Of a stretch of 64,000 nt of DNA, positions 25,295 to 34,399 are shown piece by piece. Source of the stretch: Sphingobium sp. HWE2-09 (GTDB lineage Bacteria; Pseudomonadota; Alphaproteobacteria; Sphingomonadales; Sphingomonadaceae); contig NZ_JAYKZX010000001.1 in the NCBI RefSeq assembly GCF_035989265.1, positions 124,001-188,000 of the forward strand. Direction: 5' to 3'. The notes beneath the pieces were generated by a model that saw nothing but the letters and a program-made list of their open reading frames with translations, was not told the origin of the DNA and did not search any database. Each line of letters begins with the position of its first letter. Position 1 is the stretch's first letter. The position numbers and the translations under genes are program-made.

Positions 25295-26453
25295 AGAGGT
25301 GGCTGAGCTGGCCGAGCGAGGTCGGTTCGACGCGATCGTCTTTGGCGACCAGTTGCAGGGGCGCGATGCCGCCGGACGCACGCCAGAACGGCTGGCGATC
25401 CCGACGCTCGATCCCTTCACGCTGCTCTCGGCCATGGGCGCGGTGACGCACAAGGTCGGCCTCGTCGCCACCGTGTCCACCACCTATAATGCGCCCATCG
25501 GCGTCGCCGAGCGCTTCGCCAGCCTGGATCTGGCAAGCGGTGGCCGGGCAGGCTGGAACATCGTAACCACCGCCCATCCCAATTCCGCGCCCAATTTCGG
25601 CGAGAGTGAATTGATGGAAAAAGGCCTGCGCTATCAGCGGGCCGAAGAGTTTGTGAACGTCGCGACTCAGTTGTGGGACGCGGTGGACGATCCGGCGCGG
25701 CCAGGCATTGCGCACAAAGGGCAATGGTTCGATGTCGAAGGGCGGCTCGACACCCCCTATGTGCCGCAGGGGCGACCTGTGCTGGTGCAGGCGGGCCAGT
25801 CGGGCGACGGGCGCGATTTTGCCGCAAGGACGGCAGAGGCGATCTTCTGCCCGGCAGCGACGCTGGAGGCTGGTCAGGCGTTTCGGACCGACATTCGCGA
25901 TCGCGTGGCGCGCGCCGGGCGCGATCCCGATGGGGTCAAGATCATGCCCGGCCTCGCCTTTATATTGGCGGATTCGGAAGAGGGCGCGATCGCCAAGGAG
26001 CGCGAACTGCTGGAGATGGCGGACGATGGCCTGTGCATCGAATATCTGAGCGAATCGATCGGCTATGACCTCACTCGCCACGATGCGACAGACCTGATCC
26101 CGATCGATACGATCGTGGCGGAATGCGAATTTCCGGCCGAAGATATTCGCCGGATGCTGACGCCGGGCGTCGAGCGCGGCCAGTCGATTGCCGACTATTG
26201 CCGCGGCTATGCTCGGCAACCGCGCGGTCACGCGATCTTCGTGGGCACGCCTGAACAGATGGCGGCCCGGATGGGCCATTGGATCAAAGAAGGCGGCTGC
26301 GACGGCTTTACGCTGCAGCCCGGCTTCATGCCTGAAGAGCTGAAACTGTTCGTGGATCATGTCGTGCCGTTGCTGCAGGATCAAAACCTGCTGCGGCGCG
26401 ATTATGAAGGCGCGACTCTGCGCAGCCATCTGGGTCTGTCGAGCCGCCGATAG
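25173..26453 (+). CDS. NtaA/SnaA/DszA-type FMN-dependent monooxygenase
   Basis: A 426-residue LLM monooxygenase of the nitrilotriacetate/pristinamycin/dibenzothiophene-sulfone type. Visible signatures are LHIWAFLQGIGFYPGGWRH at the start, FDAIVFGDQLQGRDA, LDPFTLLSAMGAVTHKVGLV, TVSTTYNAPIGVAERFASLD, GRAGWNIVTTAHPNSAPNFG and RPVLVQAGQSGDGRDFAA. The start has AGAGGAG at good spacing. Relatives need an FMN reductase partner and attack amine, lactam or sulfone groups. It follows an M24-type hydrolase and an LLM-like partner, which fits oxidative opening of a C-N bond followed by hydrolysis. Confidence 0.92.
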   Translation: MSTAPRELHIWAFLQGIGFYPGGWRHKLAQPRSVFDRSYYEEVAELAERGRFDAIVFGDQLQGRDAAGRTPERLAIPTLDPFTLLSAMGAVTHKVGLVATVSTTYNAPIGVAERFASLDLASGGRAGWNIVTTAHPNSAPNFGESELMEKGLRYQRAEEFVNVATQLWDAVDDPARPGIAHKGQWFDVEGRLDTPYVPQGRPVLVQAGQSGDGRDFAARTAEAIFCPAATLEAGQAFRTDIRDRVARAGRDPDGVKIMPGLAFILADSEEGAIAKERELLEMADDGLCIEYLSESIGYDLTRHDATDLIPIDTIVAECEFPAEDIRRMLTPGVERGQSIADYCRGYARQPRGHAIFVGTPEQMAARMGHWIKEGGCDGFTLQPGFMPEELKLFVDHVVPLLQDQNLLRRDYEGATLRSHLGLSSRR

Positions 26454-26475
26454 ACGCATTTGACCTGCCAGCCAT

Positions 26476-26514
26476 GGCCCCGACTTCGGCCTCGCCATCG
26501 ATGATGGCGGGGCC
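26476..26514 (+). terminator. stem-loop after the monooxygenase operon
   Basis: Inner stem CGCCATC (26493-26499) with GATGGCG (26503-26509), and outer arms GGCCCC (26476-26481) and GGGGCC (26509-26514). The T tract is weak (GTTTGCG), so it is a likely but not ideal terminator. It sits 22 bases after the stop. Confidence 0.45.
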
Positions 26515-26843
26515 GTTTGCGTCAAGTCATTGTTACGGCGTGATGTCGCTTCCGGACTAGGTGAAGCCACTATCCGCATAGCGGAGAATCAGGGGATGCA
26601 AATTGCCGCCAGCCTGCAATTCCTAAAGTCTCGACATACGTCCAGCACATATGTGGGACACGGTCGAAAGCCCGGACCCCACATACGAGCAAGCTTTGCA
26701 TAGACATGGCTGCCCGAGCAGGAATTGTGGACGTGTCGAGCGCCAGTCAAGGGCTGGCGCGATTGATCATCGAATACAGTGTCAGGAAAAGTCTGACTTA
26801 ATCAATATTTTTATTTCTGCTCGTATTCTAGAAGGGGAATATA
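26515..26843 (+). promoter_or_regulatory. control region of the TonB-dependent receptor
   Basis: A gene-free stretch before the receptor. It holds the operator-like site D (26570-26584), a perfect palindrome CACATATGTG (26646-26655) and, overlapping it, an 8-base inverted repeat TATGTGGG (26650-26657) with CCCACATA (26678-26685). The last 60 bases are AT-rich and end in a ribosome binding site (GAAGGGG) before the ATG. A short open frame across 26651-26851 has no features of a gene. Confidence 0.5.
26570..26584 (+). promoter_or_regulatory. operator-like site D (YTATCCGNNNNNCGG)
   Basis: CTATCCGCATAGCGG, followed by AGA, so the outer bases are also near-symmetric (TATCCG to CGGAGA). It lies about 260 bases upstream of the TonB receptor start, further than the other sites from their genes. 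Confidence 0.5.
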
Positions 26844-29399
26844 ATGAATAAGACGGGGAAGCAGTTGGTCATCGGGGCGACGATGTGTTCGACCTTGGCC
26901 ATTATGTGCGCGGTAACACCGCTGCACGCGCAGGTGGCCGCCGATGCCCCCGAAGCCGGCGAAATCGTCGTCACCGCCCGCAAGCGTTCCGAAGACGTCC
27001 TCAAGACGCCGGTCGCCGTGTCGGTCGTGACGAGCGAAGACATCGCTAACAAGGGCATTACTTCGGTTGCCGAGCTTGCAGCGAACACGCCCGGCATGAA
27101 CATCAACAACAACAGCTCGGGCCGCGCCGATCGCTCCTTCCAGCAGATCATCATCCGTGGCTTCACCCCTTCGACATCGCTGTCGACCACCGTCTCCACC
27201 TTCATTGACGGCGCCCCGGTTTCCTCGCCGACCGCCCTCACCTCGATCACCGATCCAGCCCGGATCGAAGTGCTCAAGGGTCCGCAGAGCGCCTATTTCG
27301 GTCGTAATACCTTCGCTGGCGCTGTAAACGTCGTGAACAAGGAGCCGACCGGTGAATGGCATGGCTCGCTGCTCGCCATGGGTGGCACGCGCAACAATTA
27401 TCGTTTCCATGCCGACCTTGAAGGTCCAATCTTCGGCGATGCCCTGACCTTCCGCGTTGGTGGCGACAAATTCTCCAAGAGCGGTTCGTACAAAAACAAA
27501 TATGACGGCAGCAATTACGGCCCGGTAAGAACCAACACACTGGGCGATCAGTCGAGCAAGAGCGTCAACGGCCTGCTCGTCGCCAAGCCAGTGGACGGTC
27601 TGACAATCAAGGCGTTCGGCCTATACTCGGAAGATAATGACGGTCCGGCGGCGCAGGGTTTGATTTCTGCCATTGGTTACAGCGCCGGCGGCAAGGCCAT
27701 CACGACCAACCAGTCAAACTGCACGCTAAATGCCGTACAGTCCGGCACTGTTGGATCCGCCGGTGCCAGCATCCGGGTTCAGCGCCCCTATATTTGCGGC
27801 GTGGCACCCAAGCTGAGCGCATTGGCGCCTTCGCAGAACACCGAACTAACGCCGAACATCGCCCAATGGCTGGCAAAATCAACCGGGCGCATTGTCGATG
27901 CGAAGGACGGCACACAGGACTTTGGTCTGTTCCGTAAATATTATCATGCCCATTTGGCGATCGACTATGAAATTGGCGACACGGGACTGACGGCGTCTTC
28001 GATCACGTCCATGAACCGCGAACTCTATAGCACGTTCGTAGACCTGGATAATATGGGTTCGGATACCATTCCTTTCCCGACAGCCACTGCTGCGCAACAG
28101 GCCGCCGCAGCTGCAAATATTGCAGCTGGCGTGACGTTCTGGAATTTCCCTTACCTGGTCGAACGCAAGAACAGCGACTTTTCGCAGGAAGGCCGTTTGA
28201 CCTTCGACAATGGTGGCCCGTTGCGGGCAACCCTCGGCGCAAGCTATTTGAATAACTGGGTCACCGCTGACCTGGGCGGCAATACGGGTGATCTGACCAA
28301 CCTCGTGGCCTCTACGTCAGGTAAAACACAATCGCGCACGAAGGGTGCCTTCTTCGCCCTGTCGTACAAGTTCTTCGATGCGCTGACGATCAATGCTGAA
28401 GGTCGTTATCAGATCGATAAGCTATATGCCTATGCCCAGCCGACCGGCGTTGAAATCAAAAATCCAGCGATCGCAACACCGGGCTTTTATGCCTATGGCG
28501 ACACGCTGATCACAGCAACGTACAAGAACTTCCTGCCGCGTATCATTGGTCAATATGATATCGATCGCAACACGATGGTCTATGCATCCTGGTCAAAGGG
28601 TGTGAACCCGGGCGCATTCAACACCGGTTTCCTGACGGCTCCGGCCTCCACCGTCGCTCTGGCGATTGAAGCGGGCATCGGCATCACCGTGCGCCCTGAG
28701 AAGGTCACAAACTATGAAATCGGCTTGAAGGGAAAGCTGCTCGACGGTCGCATCCGTTACGCCCTCGACGGTTATTTCGCGCAATGGCGGGATCAGATCA
28801 ACACGATCGCTCTTGCGGTCCAGGATCCGGTTACCGGTCAACCGCAGCTTATCCAGGGTACGGCCAACACTGGCAATGTTGACATGAAGGGTATCGAGTT
28901 CGAAGGCAGCTTTGCCGTCAACGACCTCATCACCATCAACGGCGCTGGATCTTTGAACGATTCCAAGATCAAGGAATATGTGTCGCCCACCGTTAGTCAG
29001 CTGTCCGGGCTGTTCGACTATAATGGCAAGCAAATGCCCAATACGTCCAAATGGTCGGCCAGCGCGGGCATCCAGTTCGGCGGTGACATTCGCGGTCAGG
29101 ACGCATCGAGTTGGTTCGCCCGTGCGGACTATGTTTACAAGTCCGGGGTATATTCGAACGCCGCCAACATTGTACGGACGCCCAAATTCTACAATGTGAA
29201 TGCCCGTGTGGGCGTGACCATCAATCAGCTATCATTGCAGGCGTTCGTCAACAACGTCTTCAACAACGACGCTTACACGTCGATTGCCGACAATTATCAG
29301 TTCACGCCGAACTTCGCCTATACCAGCACGCATTCGGCGATCGTCGTCGGCCTGCGTGAAAAGCGGACGGCAGGCGTACAGGCCAAGCTGTCCTTCTAA
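26844..29399 (+). CDS. TonB-dependent outer membrane receptor
   Basis: An 851-residue outer membrane receptor. A signal peptide ends near PLHAQ (about residue 29). The plug domain begins with EIVVTARKRSEDVLKTPVAV, and GFTPSTSLSTTVSTFIDGAP and LKGPQSAYFGRNTFAGAVN are plug motifs. The rest has the alternating pattern of a 22-strand barrel, ending in the aromatic residue Phe (AKLSF), as needed for outer membrane insertion. There is no N-terminal signalling extension. It takes up a large or scarce substrate with energy from TonB. Its codon use looks less GC-extreme than its neighbours. A strong terminator follows. Confidence 0.95.
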   Translation: MNKTGKQLVIGATMCSTLAIMCAVTPLHAQVAADAPEAGEIVVTARKRSEDVLKTPVAVSVVTSEDIANKGITSVAELAANTPGMNINNNSSGRADRSFQQIIIRGFTPSTSLSTTVSTFIDGAPVSSPTALTSITDPARIEVLKGPQSAYFGRNTFAGAVNVVNKEPTGEWHGSLLAMGGTRNNYRFHADLEGPIFGDALTFRVGGDKFSKSGSYKNKYDGSNYGPVRTNTLGDQSSKSVNGLLVAKPVDGLTIKAFGLYSEDNDGPAAQGLISAIGYSAGGKAITTNQSNCTLNAVQSGTVGSAGASIRVQRPYICGVAPKLSALAPSQNTELTPNIAQWLAKSTGRIVDAKDGTQDFGLFRKYYHAHLAIDYEIGDTGLTASSITSMNRELYSTFVDLDNMGSDTIPFPTATAAQQAAAAANIAAGVTFWNFPYLVERKNSDFSQEGRLTFDNGGPLRATLGASYLNNWVTADLGGNTGDLTNLVASTSGKTQSRTKGAFFALSYKFFDALTINAEGRYQIDKLYAYAQPTGVEIKNPAIATPGFYAYGDTLITATYKNFLPRIIGQYDIDRNTMVYASWSKGVNPGAFNTGFLTAPASTVALAIEAGIGITVRPEKVTNYEIGLKGKLLDGRIRYALDGYFAQWRDQINTIALAVQDPVTGQPQLIQGTANTGNVDMKGIEFEGSFAVNDLITINGAGSLNDSKIKEYVSPTVSQLSGLFDYNGKQMPNTSKWSASAGIQFGGDIRGQDASSWFARADYVYKSGVYSNAANIVRTPKFYNVNARVGVTINQLSLQAFVNNVFNNDAYTSIADNYQFTPNFAYTSTHSAIVVGLREKRTAGVQAKLSF

Positions 29400-29417
29400 C
29401 CCAGGATATCCACAAAG

Positions 29418-29448
29418 AAGGGCGCGGCATCATCGCCGCGCCCTTTTT
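29418..29448 (+). terminator. intrinsic terminator of the TonB receptor gene
   Basis: An 11-base perfect stem AAGGGCGCGGC / GCCGCGCCCTT with an ATCATC loop and TTTTT at its end, starting 18 bases after the receptor stop. A textbook rho-independent terminator. Confidence 0.92.
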
Positions 29449-29524
29449 CGTGCCTGCTTTACAAACAAAATAGGTGTGACCGCGCGATTGACCTTTCCGC
29501 CGATCAGATTCCACACACCATATA

Positions 29525-29560
29525 AAAAGCCCCCCGATGCCGCGGCATCGGGGGGCTTTT
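29525..29560. terminator. bidirectional terminator, perfect 17-base palindromic stem
   Basis: AAAAGCCCCCCGATGCC pairs perfectly with the sequence at 29544-29560 around a two-base GC loop. It carries A and T runs at its ends on both strands, so it can end transcription from the receptor side and from the convergent glycosidase operon. Confidence 0.85.
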
Positions 29561-29580
29561 ATGTCATTGGGTCAGTTTAT

Positions 29581-29605
29581 GTTCCCCGGCGAAAGCCAGG
29601 GTCCC
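29581..29605. repeat. partial copy of a palindromic intergenic repeat
   Basis: GTTCCCCGGCGAAAGCCAGG continues with GTCCC. It matches one arm and loop of the fully palindromic repeat at 42788-42813. Short repeats of this kind are common between genes in sphingomonads, from general knowledge. Confidence 0.5.
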
Positions 29606-29680
29606 AAGGCTTCTTACCGCAGCAGGAGATCTGCACTTATACTAGCAGATCGCAGTCAACGCGTTGGGCAGAGTGTAAGG

Positions 29681-31936
29681 TCAGGGCCGCAAACGGCTTG
29701 CGGCAATACGGCCATGCCCCGTCAGCACCATCGTCTCCGCATCGGTGCCGATAGCGAACGTCATGTCGCAGCCCTGCACCTGCCAGATGCGCTTCGCCGT
29801 ATCAAACCGCGCAATCAGGCGCGGATCGACGGTCAGGCTGACGCTTTTGCTTTCTCCCGGTTTCAGCGCAACACGTTGAAAGCCGACTAGGCGACGGATC
29901 ATCTTTCCATCGGCGCCAGCCACAGCGGCATAAGCCTGCGGCACATCCGTACCTGCTCGCTGGCCGACATTGCGGATGGTGAAGGTCAATATCGGCTTTG
30001 CGCCGCCAAACACTTTGAGCGCCGAGTATGCGAAACGGGTGTAGGAGAGGCCATGGCCGAACGGAAAGAGCGGCTTTTCCCCCGTCCGTTCAAACCAACG
30101 ATAGCCGACGTCCGCGCCTTCCACATAATCGACGGGGAAGCCTTCAACACCGCCGCTGATATCGATCGTCGTGGCGCCCTGCGTCGGTGGCTTGTTGGCT
30201 TCGGCGATCATCGCCGCCTTCACATTCCCCAGCCCTGGAATCTCGGCTCGCGGTTGCTGGCGGTTGTGAGCAGGAAAGCTGAGCGGCAGGCGGCCGGATG
30301 CATCGATTTCGCCGAAGAGAACGCGCGCGATGGCTTCACCACCGCGGTCGCCCGGATACCAAGCCTCGACCACGGCCGCGACCTTGTCCAGCCAGGGCAT
30401 CAGTACCGCGCCACCGGTTTGTAACACGACGGCAGTGCGCGGATTGGCGGCGGCGACCGCATCGATCAGCGCATCCTGGTCGCCTGGCAGCGCCAGCGTC
30501 TCGATATCCAATGCTTCGGTCCGCCACTGTTCGGCGAACACAAGCACGACATCCGCGTCTCGCGCCGCTGCGGTTGCGGCCGCCACGTCCCTGCCGTCAA
30601 GATAGGTGACATCGGCGCCACGCGCGCGGATGGCCGCAAGCGGGGCGTTCCCTTGATAGGTGGTCTTGATGAAGCTCAGATTTTTCGGCCCGTTCGGGAT
30701 CGGAATGCGCAGGGGCGATCCGCTGACCGCCTGCACCTGCGACGATCCGCCACCCGACAGCACGCCAATATCGGCATGACCGCCGATCACCACGATCTTC
30801 TTTGCACTGGCCGCCAACGGCAGCACGCCGCGTTCATTCTTCAGCAGAACGATCCCCGCTTCGGCGGAGCTCTGCGCAACGGCCTCATGCGCGGCATAGT
30901 CGATCTGCTGGGGGGTATCTGGTGCCGGATGATCGACGATACCACTGGCGTACATGGTCCGCAGTATGCGGTGCACCTTCGTATCGATCGTGGATTGCGC
31001 GACTTCGCCCTTCTCCACCGCGGCTTTCAACGCCGGACCGAAATAGACCGCCTTGTCCAGTTCCTGTCCCGATTGTTGGTCGAGTCCCGCGTTGGCCGCC
31101 TTGACTGTTGAATGGACCCCGCCCCAATCCGACATGACGAAACCGGGATAATGCCAATCGCGACGCAATACGTCTGTCAGCAGAAAGGCATTTTCGCAGG
31201 CCCAGTCGCCATTGACCTTGTTATAGGCGCACATGACCGACCCGGGCTGACCGCGTTCGATCGCAATCTGGAACGCCAGCAGATCGCTTTCGCGCAGTGC
31301 GCCTTCGCTGATCTTTGCGTCCAACACATAACGGCCGCTTTCCTGCGAATTGAGCGCGAAATGCTTGGCTGTGGCGATAATCCCGTTGGACTGAATGCCC
31401 CGAATGCTTTCGCCGCCCATAACGCCGCTCAGCAGCACGTCTTCGCCGAAATATTCGAAATTGCGCCCGCCCCATGCGTCGCGCGTCAGATTGACGCCGC
31501 CGGCCAGCAGGACGTTAAAGCCCTTGGCCCGCGCTTCCGCGCCGATCATAGCGCCGCCCGCATAGGCGATGGCGGGGTCGAAGCTCGCCCCGATCGCGAG
31601 CGCGGACGGTAGCGCAGTAGCGACGTCGCCCGGCCGCAGCGAACCGCCATTGCCGACGCCCAAGCCACCATCGCTTTCATACAGGTCCGGGATGCCAAGG
31701 CGCGCTACGCCGGGGACATGGCCCGCGCCGATGCGCTTTTCGTTCGGGCGCGTCTTGCGCAGGATCGATCCGAAATTGCCGTGCAGCATCGCGATCTTTT
31801 CATCCAGCGTCATCTGCGCGACGGCCTTGGCCGCGCGCGCGTCCGGCGCAGCTTTATCGTCCTGCGCCTGCGCACCCGCACAGATGAGCGCGCCCATGGC
31901 GCATGAGGACACGAGGCGAGGAATCATGCCAGCCAA
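29681..31936 (-). CDS. glycoside hydrolase family 3 (beta-glucosidase type), exported
   Basis: A 751-residue GH3 enzyme. A signal peptide ends near AGAQAQ. The N-terminal barrel shows MTLDEKIAMLHG, IATAKHFALNSQESGR and GFVMSDWGGVHS, in which Asp near residue 268 is the nucleophile. The second domain has GIVLLKNERGVLPL and VVIGGHADIG, and a fibronectin III-like domain ends the protein (FTIRNVGQRAGTDVPQAY). The first codon is TTG at 31936, with GGGAG 7 bases upstream; an ATG at 31927 is the alternative. It is last in a leftward operon behind a GPH symporter, so it probably releases a sugar from a glycoside in the periplasm. Confidence 0.92.
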   Translation of the reverse strand: MAGMIPRLVSSCAMGALICAGAQAQDDKAAPDARAAKAVAQMTLDEKIAMLHGNFGSILRKTRPNEKRIGAGHVPGVARLGIPDLYESDGGLGVGNGGSLRPGDVATALPSALAIGASFDPAIAYAGGAMIGAEARAKGFNVLLAGGVNLTRDAWGGRNFEYFGEDVLLSGVMGGESIRGIQSNGIIATAKHFALNSQESGRYVLDAKISEGALRESDLLAFQIAIERGQPGSVMCAYNKVNGDWACENAFLLTDVLRRDWHYPGFVMSDWGGVHSTVKAANAGLDQQSGQELDKAVYFGPALKAAVEKGEVAQSTIDTKVHRILRTMYASGIVDHPAPDTPQQIDYAAHEAVAQSSAEAGIVLLKNERGVLPLAASAKKIVVIGGHADIGVLSGGGSSQVQAVSGSPLRIPIPNGPKNLSFIKTTYQGNAPLAAIRARGADVTYLDGRDVAAATAAARDADVVLVFAEQWRTEALDIETLALPGDQDALIDAVAAANPRTAVVLQTGGAVLMPWLDKVAAVVEAWYPGDRGGEAIARVLFGEIDASGRLPLSFPAHNRQQPRAEIPGLGNVKAAMIAEANKPPTQGATTIDISGGVEGFPVDYVEGADVGYRWFERTGEKPLFPFGHGLSYTRFAYSALKVFGGAKPILTFTIRNVGQRAGTDVPQAYAAVAGADGKMIRRLVGFQRVALKPGESKSVSLTVDPRLIARFDTAKRIWQVQGCDMTFAIGTDAETMVLTGHGRIAASRLRP

Positions 31937-31967
31937 GGCCAGTCTCCCGGAAATATAGGATGTTGGT

Positions 31968-33338
31968 TCAGGCGGAGCGGGCCATCCGGCTCCGGCCCAT
32001 GATGATCGCGCCGCACAGATTGAGCAGAGCGGGGATGATACCGAACGCGAACATCACGCCCGTCAGCGCGCCAGCCGATTGCGGAAGCCCCATGACGGCC
32101 CGTCCCGCGTCGAAACCGAAGCCGGACAGAAGCAGCCCGGTCAGCAACGTGCCGCCCAGCGCGAACGCGATCTTGTCGGCCGCGATCCATACTGCGGAAT
32201 AGAGGCCCGCATGACGATCGTCGTCCGCCGATATGTCTGCCACCATGGAAAAGCCGAGCATCGCCCAACCCGAATTGCCCACAGCTGCGGCAAAGGAGAA
32301 GAAGAGCGCAGCCGTCGCACCCCATTGCGCGCCAAAGCCCCACAGCGCGAAGAAGGCGCCATGGATAAGGGCTGCGACGACATAGCAACGTTGCTTGCCA
32401 AAACGCGCTGCCGCTGCAACCCAGATGGGTTGTGCGACGATGATGCCTGCGCACGCCGTCAGCACCAGCAGCCCGATCAACGTCAAGGCATCGGTCCGCG
32501 CCATATTATAGGACAGGAAATAGAGCATCGAGGCATAGGACATGCCCTGGCCGATCAATTGCAGCAGGTTGGCCGACAGCAATATCGAAAAGCGACGGTG
32601 CGCCAGGACCGCCACGGCTTCGCGCATGGTCAGCCGAACGCGCGGCGCGCTGGGCGGGGCGTTGCGTTGGATCTGGGCTACCCGGCTGGCGCCGAAAAAG
32701 GCGCATAGCAAGGCCACCGGGCAAATGACCGCCAGCACCATCGCCATCAATTCATAGGCCGCCTGACCGCCGCCCCAATGTTGGACCAGCGCAGGCGCCA
32801 ACCCGCCCGATACCATCACGCCCAGCGCCGTAAACACCAGCCGCCACGCCATGATGACGTTGCGCTGGCGCGGGGAAGCCGTCAGTTCGCCCGCCAGCGC
32901 GAGATAAGGCACCGAGAAACTGGCAAAGACGATCATGTAAAGGCTGAACATCGCCGCGACATAAGCGATGCGCAATGTCGTGGAGCCTTCAGGCACATGA
33001 AAGAGCAACAGCATCGCCACCGGCGCGCCACATGCGCCCGCGAGCAACCACCAGCGACGGTGGACGCGCCGCTGCCATCGGTCGGACAACACGCCAACGG
33101 CGATGTCGCTACCAATGCCAAAGACCATTTTGGGTACGAAAATCGCCGCGCCCGCCACCGCCGGTTCGATGCCCAGCACGGTGGTCATGAAGAAAAGCAG
33201 CAGGAGCGAGGGTAGGTCGCGGAACACCTGTCCCGCCACCTGACCTGCGCCATAGGCCAATTGGCCGCCAAGGCCGAGAGCGTTTTCGCCCTTTTCGACC
33301 GGTTCGATCCCCTCGACGATGGCGGCCGCGCCGCTCAT
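31968..33338 (-). CDS. GPH-family (MelB-like) MFS symporter
   Basis: A 456-residue carrier with about twelve hydrophobic helices. The order LAYGAGQVAGQVFRDLPSLL, FVPKMVFGIGSDIAVGVLSD and RRRWWLL-type loop follows the glycoside-pentoside-hexuronide:cation symporter group. It overlaps the DUF1838 stop (4 bases) and is followed after 31 bases by the GH3 gene. It likely imports the sugar, glycoside or uronide handled by the GH3 enzyme. Confidence 0.88.
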   Translation of the reverse strand: MSGAAAIVEGIEPVEKGENALGLGGQLAYGAGQVAGQVFRDLPSLLLLFFMTTVLGIEPAVAGAAIFVPKMVFGIGSDIAVGVLSDRWQRRVHRRWWLLAGACGAPVAMLLLFHVPEGSTTLRIAYVAAMFSLYMIVFASFSVPYLALAGELTASPRQRNVIMAWRLVFTALGVMVSGGLAPALVQHWGGGQAAYELMAMVLAVICPVALLCAFFGASRVAQIQRNAPPSAPRVRLTMREAVAVLAHRRFSILLSANLLQLIGQGMSYASMLYFLSYNMARTDALTLIGLLVLTACAGIIVAQPIWVAAAARFGKQRCYVVAALIHGAFFALWGFGAQWGATAALFFSFAAAVGNSGWAMLGFSMVADISADDDRHAGLYSAVWIAADKIAFALGGTLLTGLLLSGFGFDAGRAVMGLPQSAGALTGVMFAFGIIPALLNLCGAIIMGRSRMARSA

Positions 33339-34351
33339 CGCGCGCCCGGTCCAGCGGTGGGCGCTGCGGGAGGCTGCGGCGGCGACCAGCCAGCGGGTAC
33401 GGGCGCGGGCTTTTGCTCACGCGCATAATTTTCCAGGCTGGAGAGCGATGGGCCATAGTCGGTCGTGGGCGCGGACAGCCATTTGGGGTCCATTGCCCGA
33501 GCGGCGGCCACCAGGTCGGCAGGCAGCGATTCGATGGTCGGCATGGTGCCGAAGCTGGTCAGATAGCTGATATGACCGGGCGCTTGCCCCATCAGCATCC
33601 ACGGCAACCAGGGCGTGATACGCTGCCATGCGCCGACATGGGGCAGATGGGTCAGGCGGGGGTTGAGCACGTCGGCGCGCTTGACCGAATAGATGAACTG
33701 TTCGGATACGCGGTTCATGACGCCTGAGCTTTCGCGCGGCCATTTATCGGGCTGCAGCGCATTGGGATACATCATGTCGATGCCGGTCTGACACACCAGC
33801 GTGTCGTCCGGGCCTTCGCTCCAGTCGAGCAGGAAGGGCTTGGGCGCAGCGACGGTCTTCTGCAATCCGCCATAGGAGGGCGCCTGCGGCACGAACTCGC
33901 TGATCGTGAAGTTGAACGGATCGTTGGCGATCGGCACCACGCGCACATCTTCATTGGTGTAGGGATTGCGCCAGGTCTTGAGGATCTCGCCGCTTTCCAG
34001 ATCGCGATAGAAAACGATTTCGCGCAGCATCCGGCGCCAGCCGCCATCTTCCAGCTTCTTGACACGAACGACGCTGAACCCGTCGACGCCGAACAGCGGA
34101 CGGACCTTTTCATTGTCGCGCACGCCCCAGGCTTTGCCCTTGAGCCAGCCGATCTTTTCCTTGGCGGGATTAAGGTCGCCGTCCAGGCGGGCGAAGGTAT
34201 CGCGGTTCCAGACCGGATCCTTGAAATCAATCTTCGTCACGAAGGACGGCACCCCCGTCGTCGCCGTCGCGACGCGCGGGGCTGCGATCGCCCCGGCAGC
34301 CAGTGCAGCGAGACCCAAACCCTGGCGTCGCGTAATGCCATCATTCGTCAT
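33335..34351 (-). CDS. DUF1838 family protein with Tat leader
   Basis: A 338-residue protein of the DUF1838 family, function unknown. The leader ITRRQGLGLAALAAGAIAAP has a twin-arginine motif, so it is likely exported folded to the periplasm. The mature part contains FARLDGDLNPAKEKIGWLKG, a YRDLESGEILKTWRNPYT stretch and FVPQAPSYGGLQKT. The C-terminal tail is rich in Pro and Ala. It lies between a Tat-type alpha/beta hydrolase and the GPH symporter. A role in extracytoplasmic processing of the same substrate is an inference. Confidence 0.85.
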   Translation of the reverse strand: MTNDGITRRQGLGLAALAAGAIAAPRVATATTGVPSFVTKIDFKDPVWNRDTFARLDGDLNPAKEKIGWLKGKAWGVRDNEKVRPLFGVDGFSVVRVKKLEDGGWRRMLREIVFYRDLESGEILKTWRNPYTNEDVRVVPIANDPFNFTISEFVPQAPSYGGLQKTVAAPKPFLLDWSEGPDDTLVCQTGIDMMYPNALQPDKWPRESSGVMNRVSEQFIYSVKRADVLNPRLTHLPHVGAWQRITPWLPWMLMGQAPGHISYLTSFGTMPTIESLPADLVAAARAMDPKWLSAPTTDYGPSLSSLENYAREQKPAPVPAGWSPPQPPAAPTAGPGAR

Positions 34352-34399
34352 GATCGATTATTCCCCTTTATAGTTGAACGAGTCTGAGCGGTCGGCCCG

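Noticed and set aside
26651..26851. A 66-codon frame upstream of the TonB receptor
   Set aside because: Overlaps the receptor start and palindromes, and has no ribosome binding site or protein-like pattern.
29284..29890. Frames across the intergenic terminators
   Set aside because: They cross two strong hairpins and the ends of the flanking genes; no family features.
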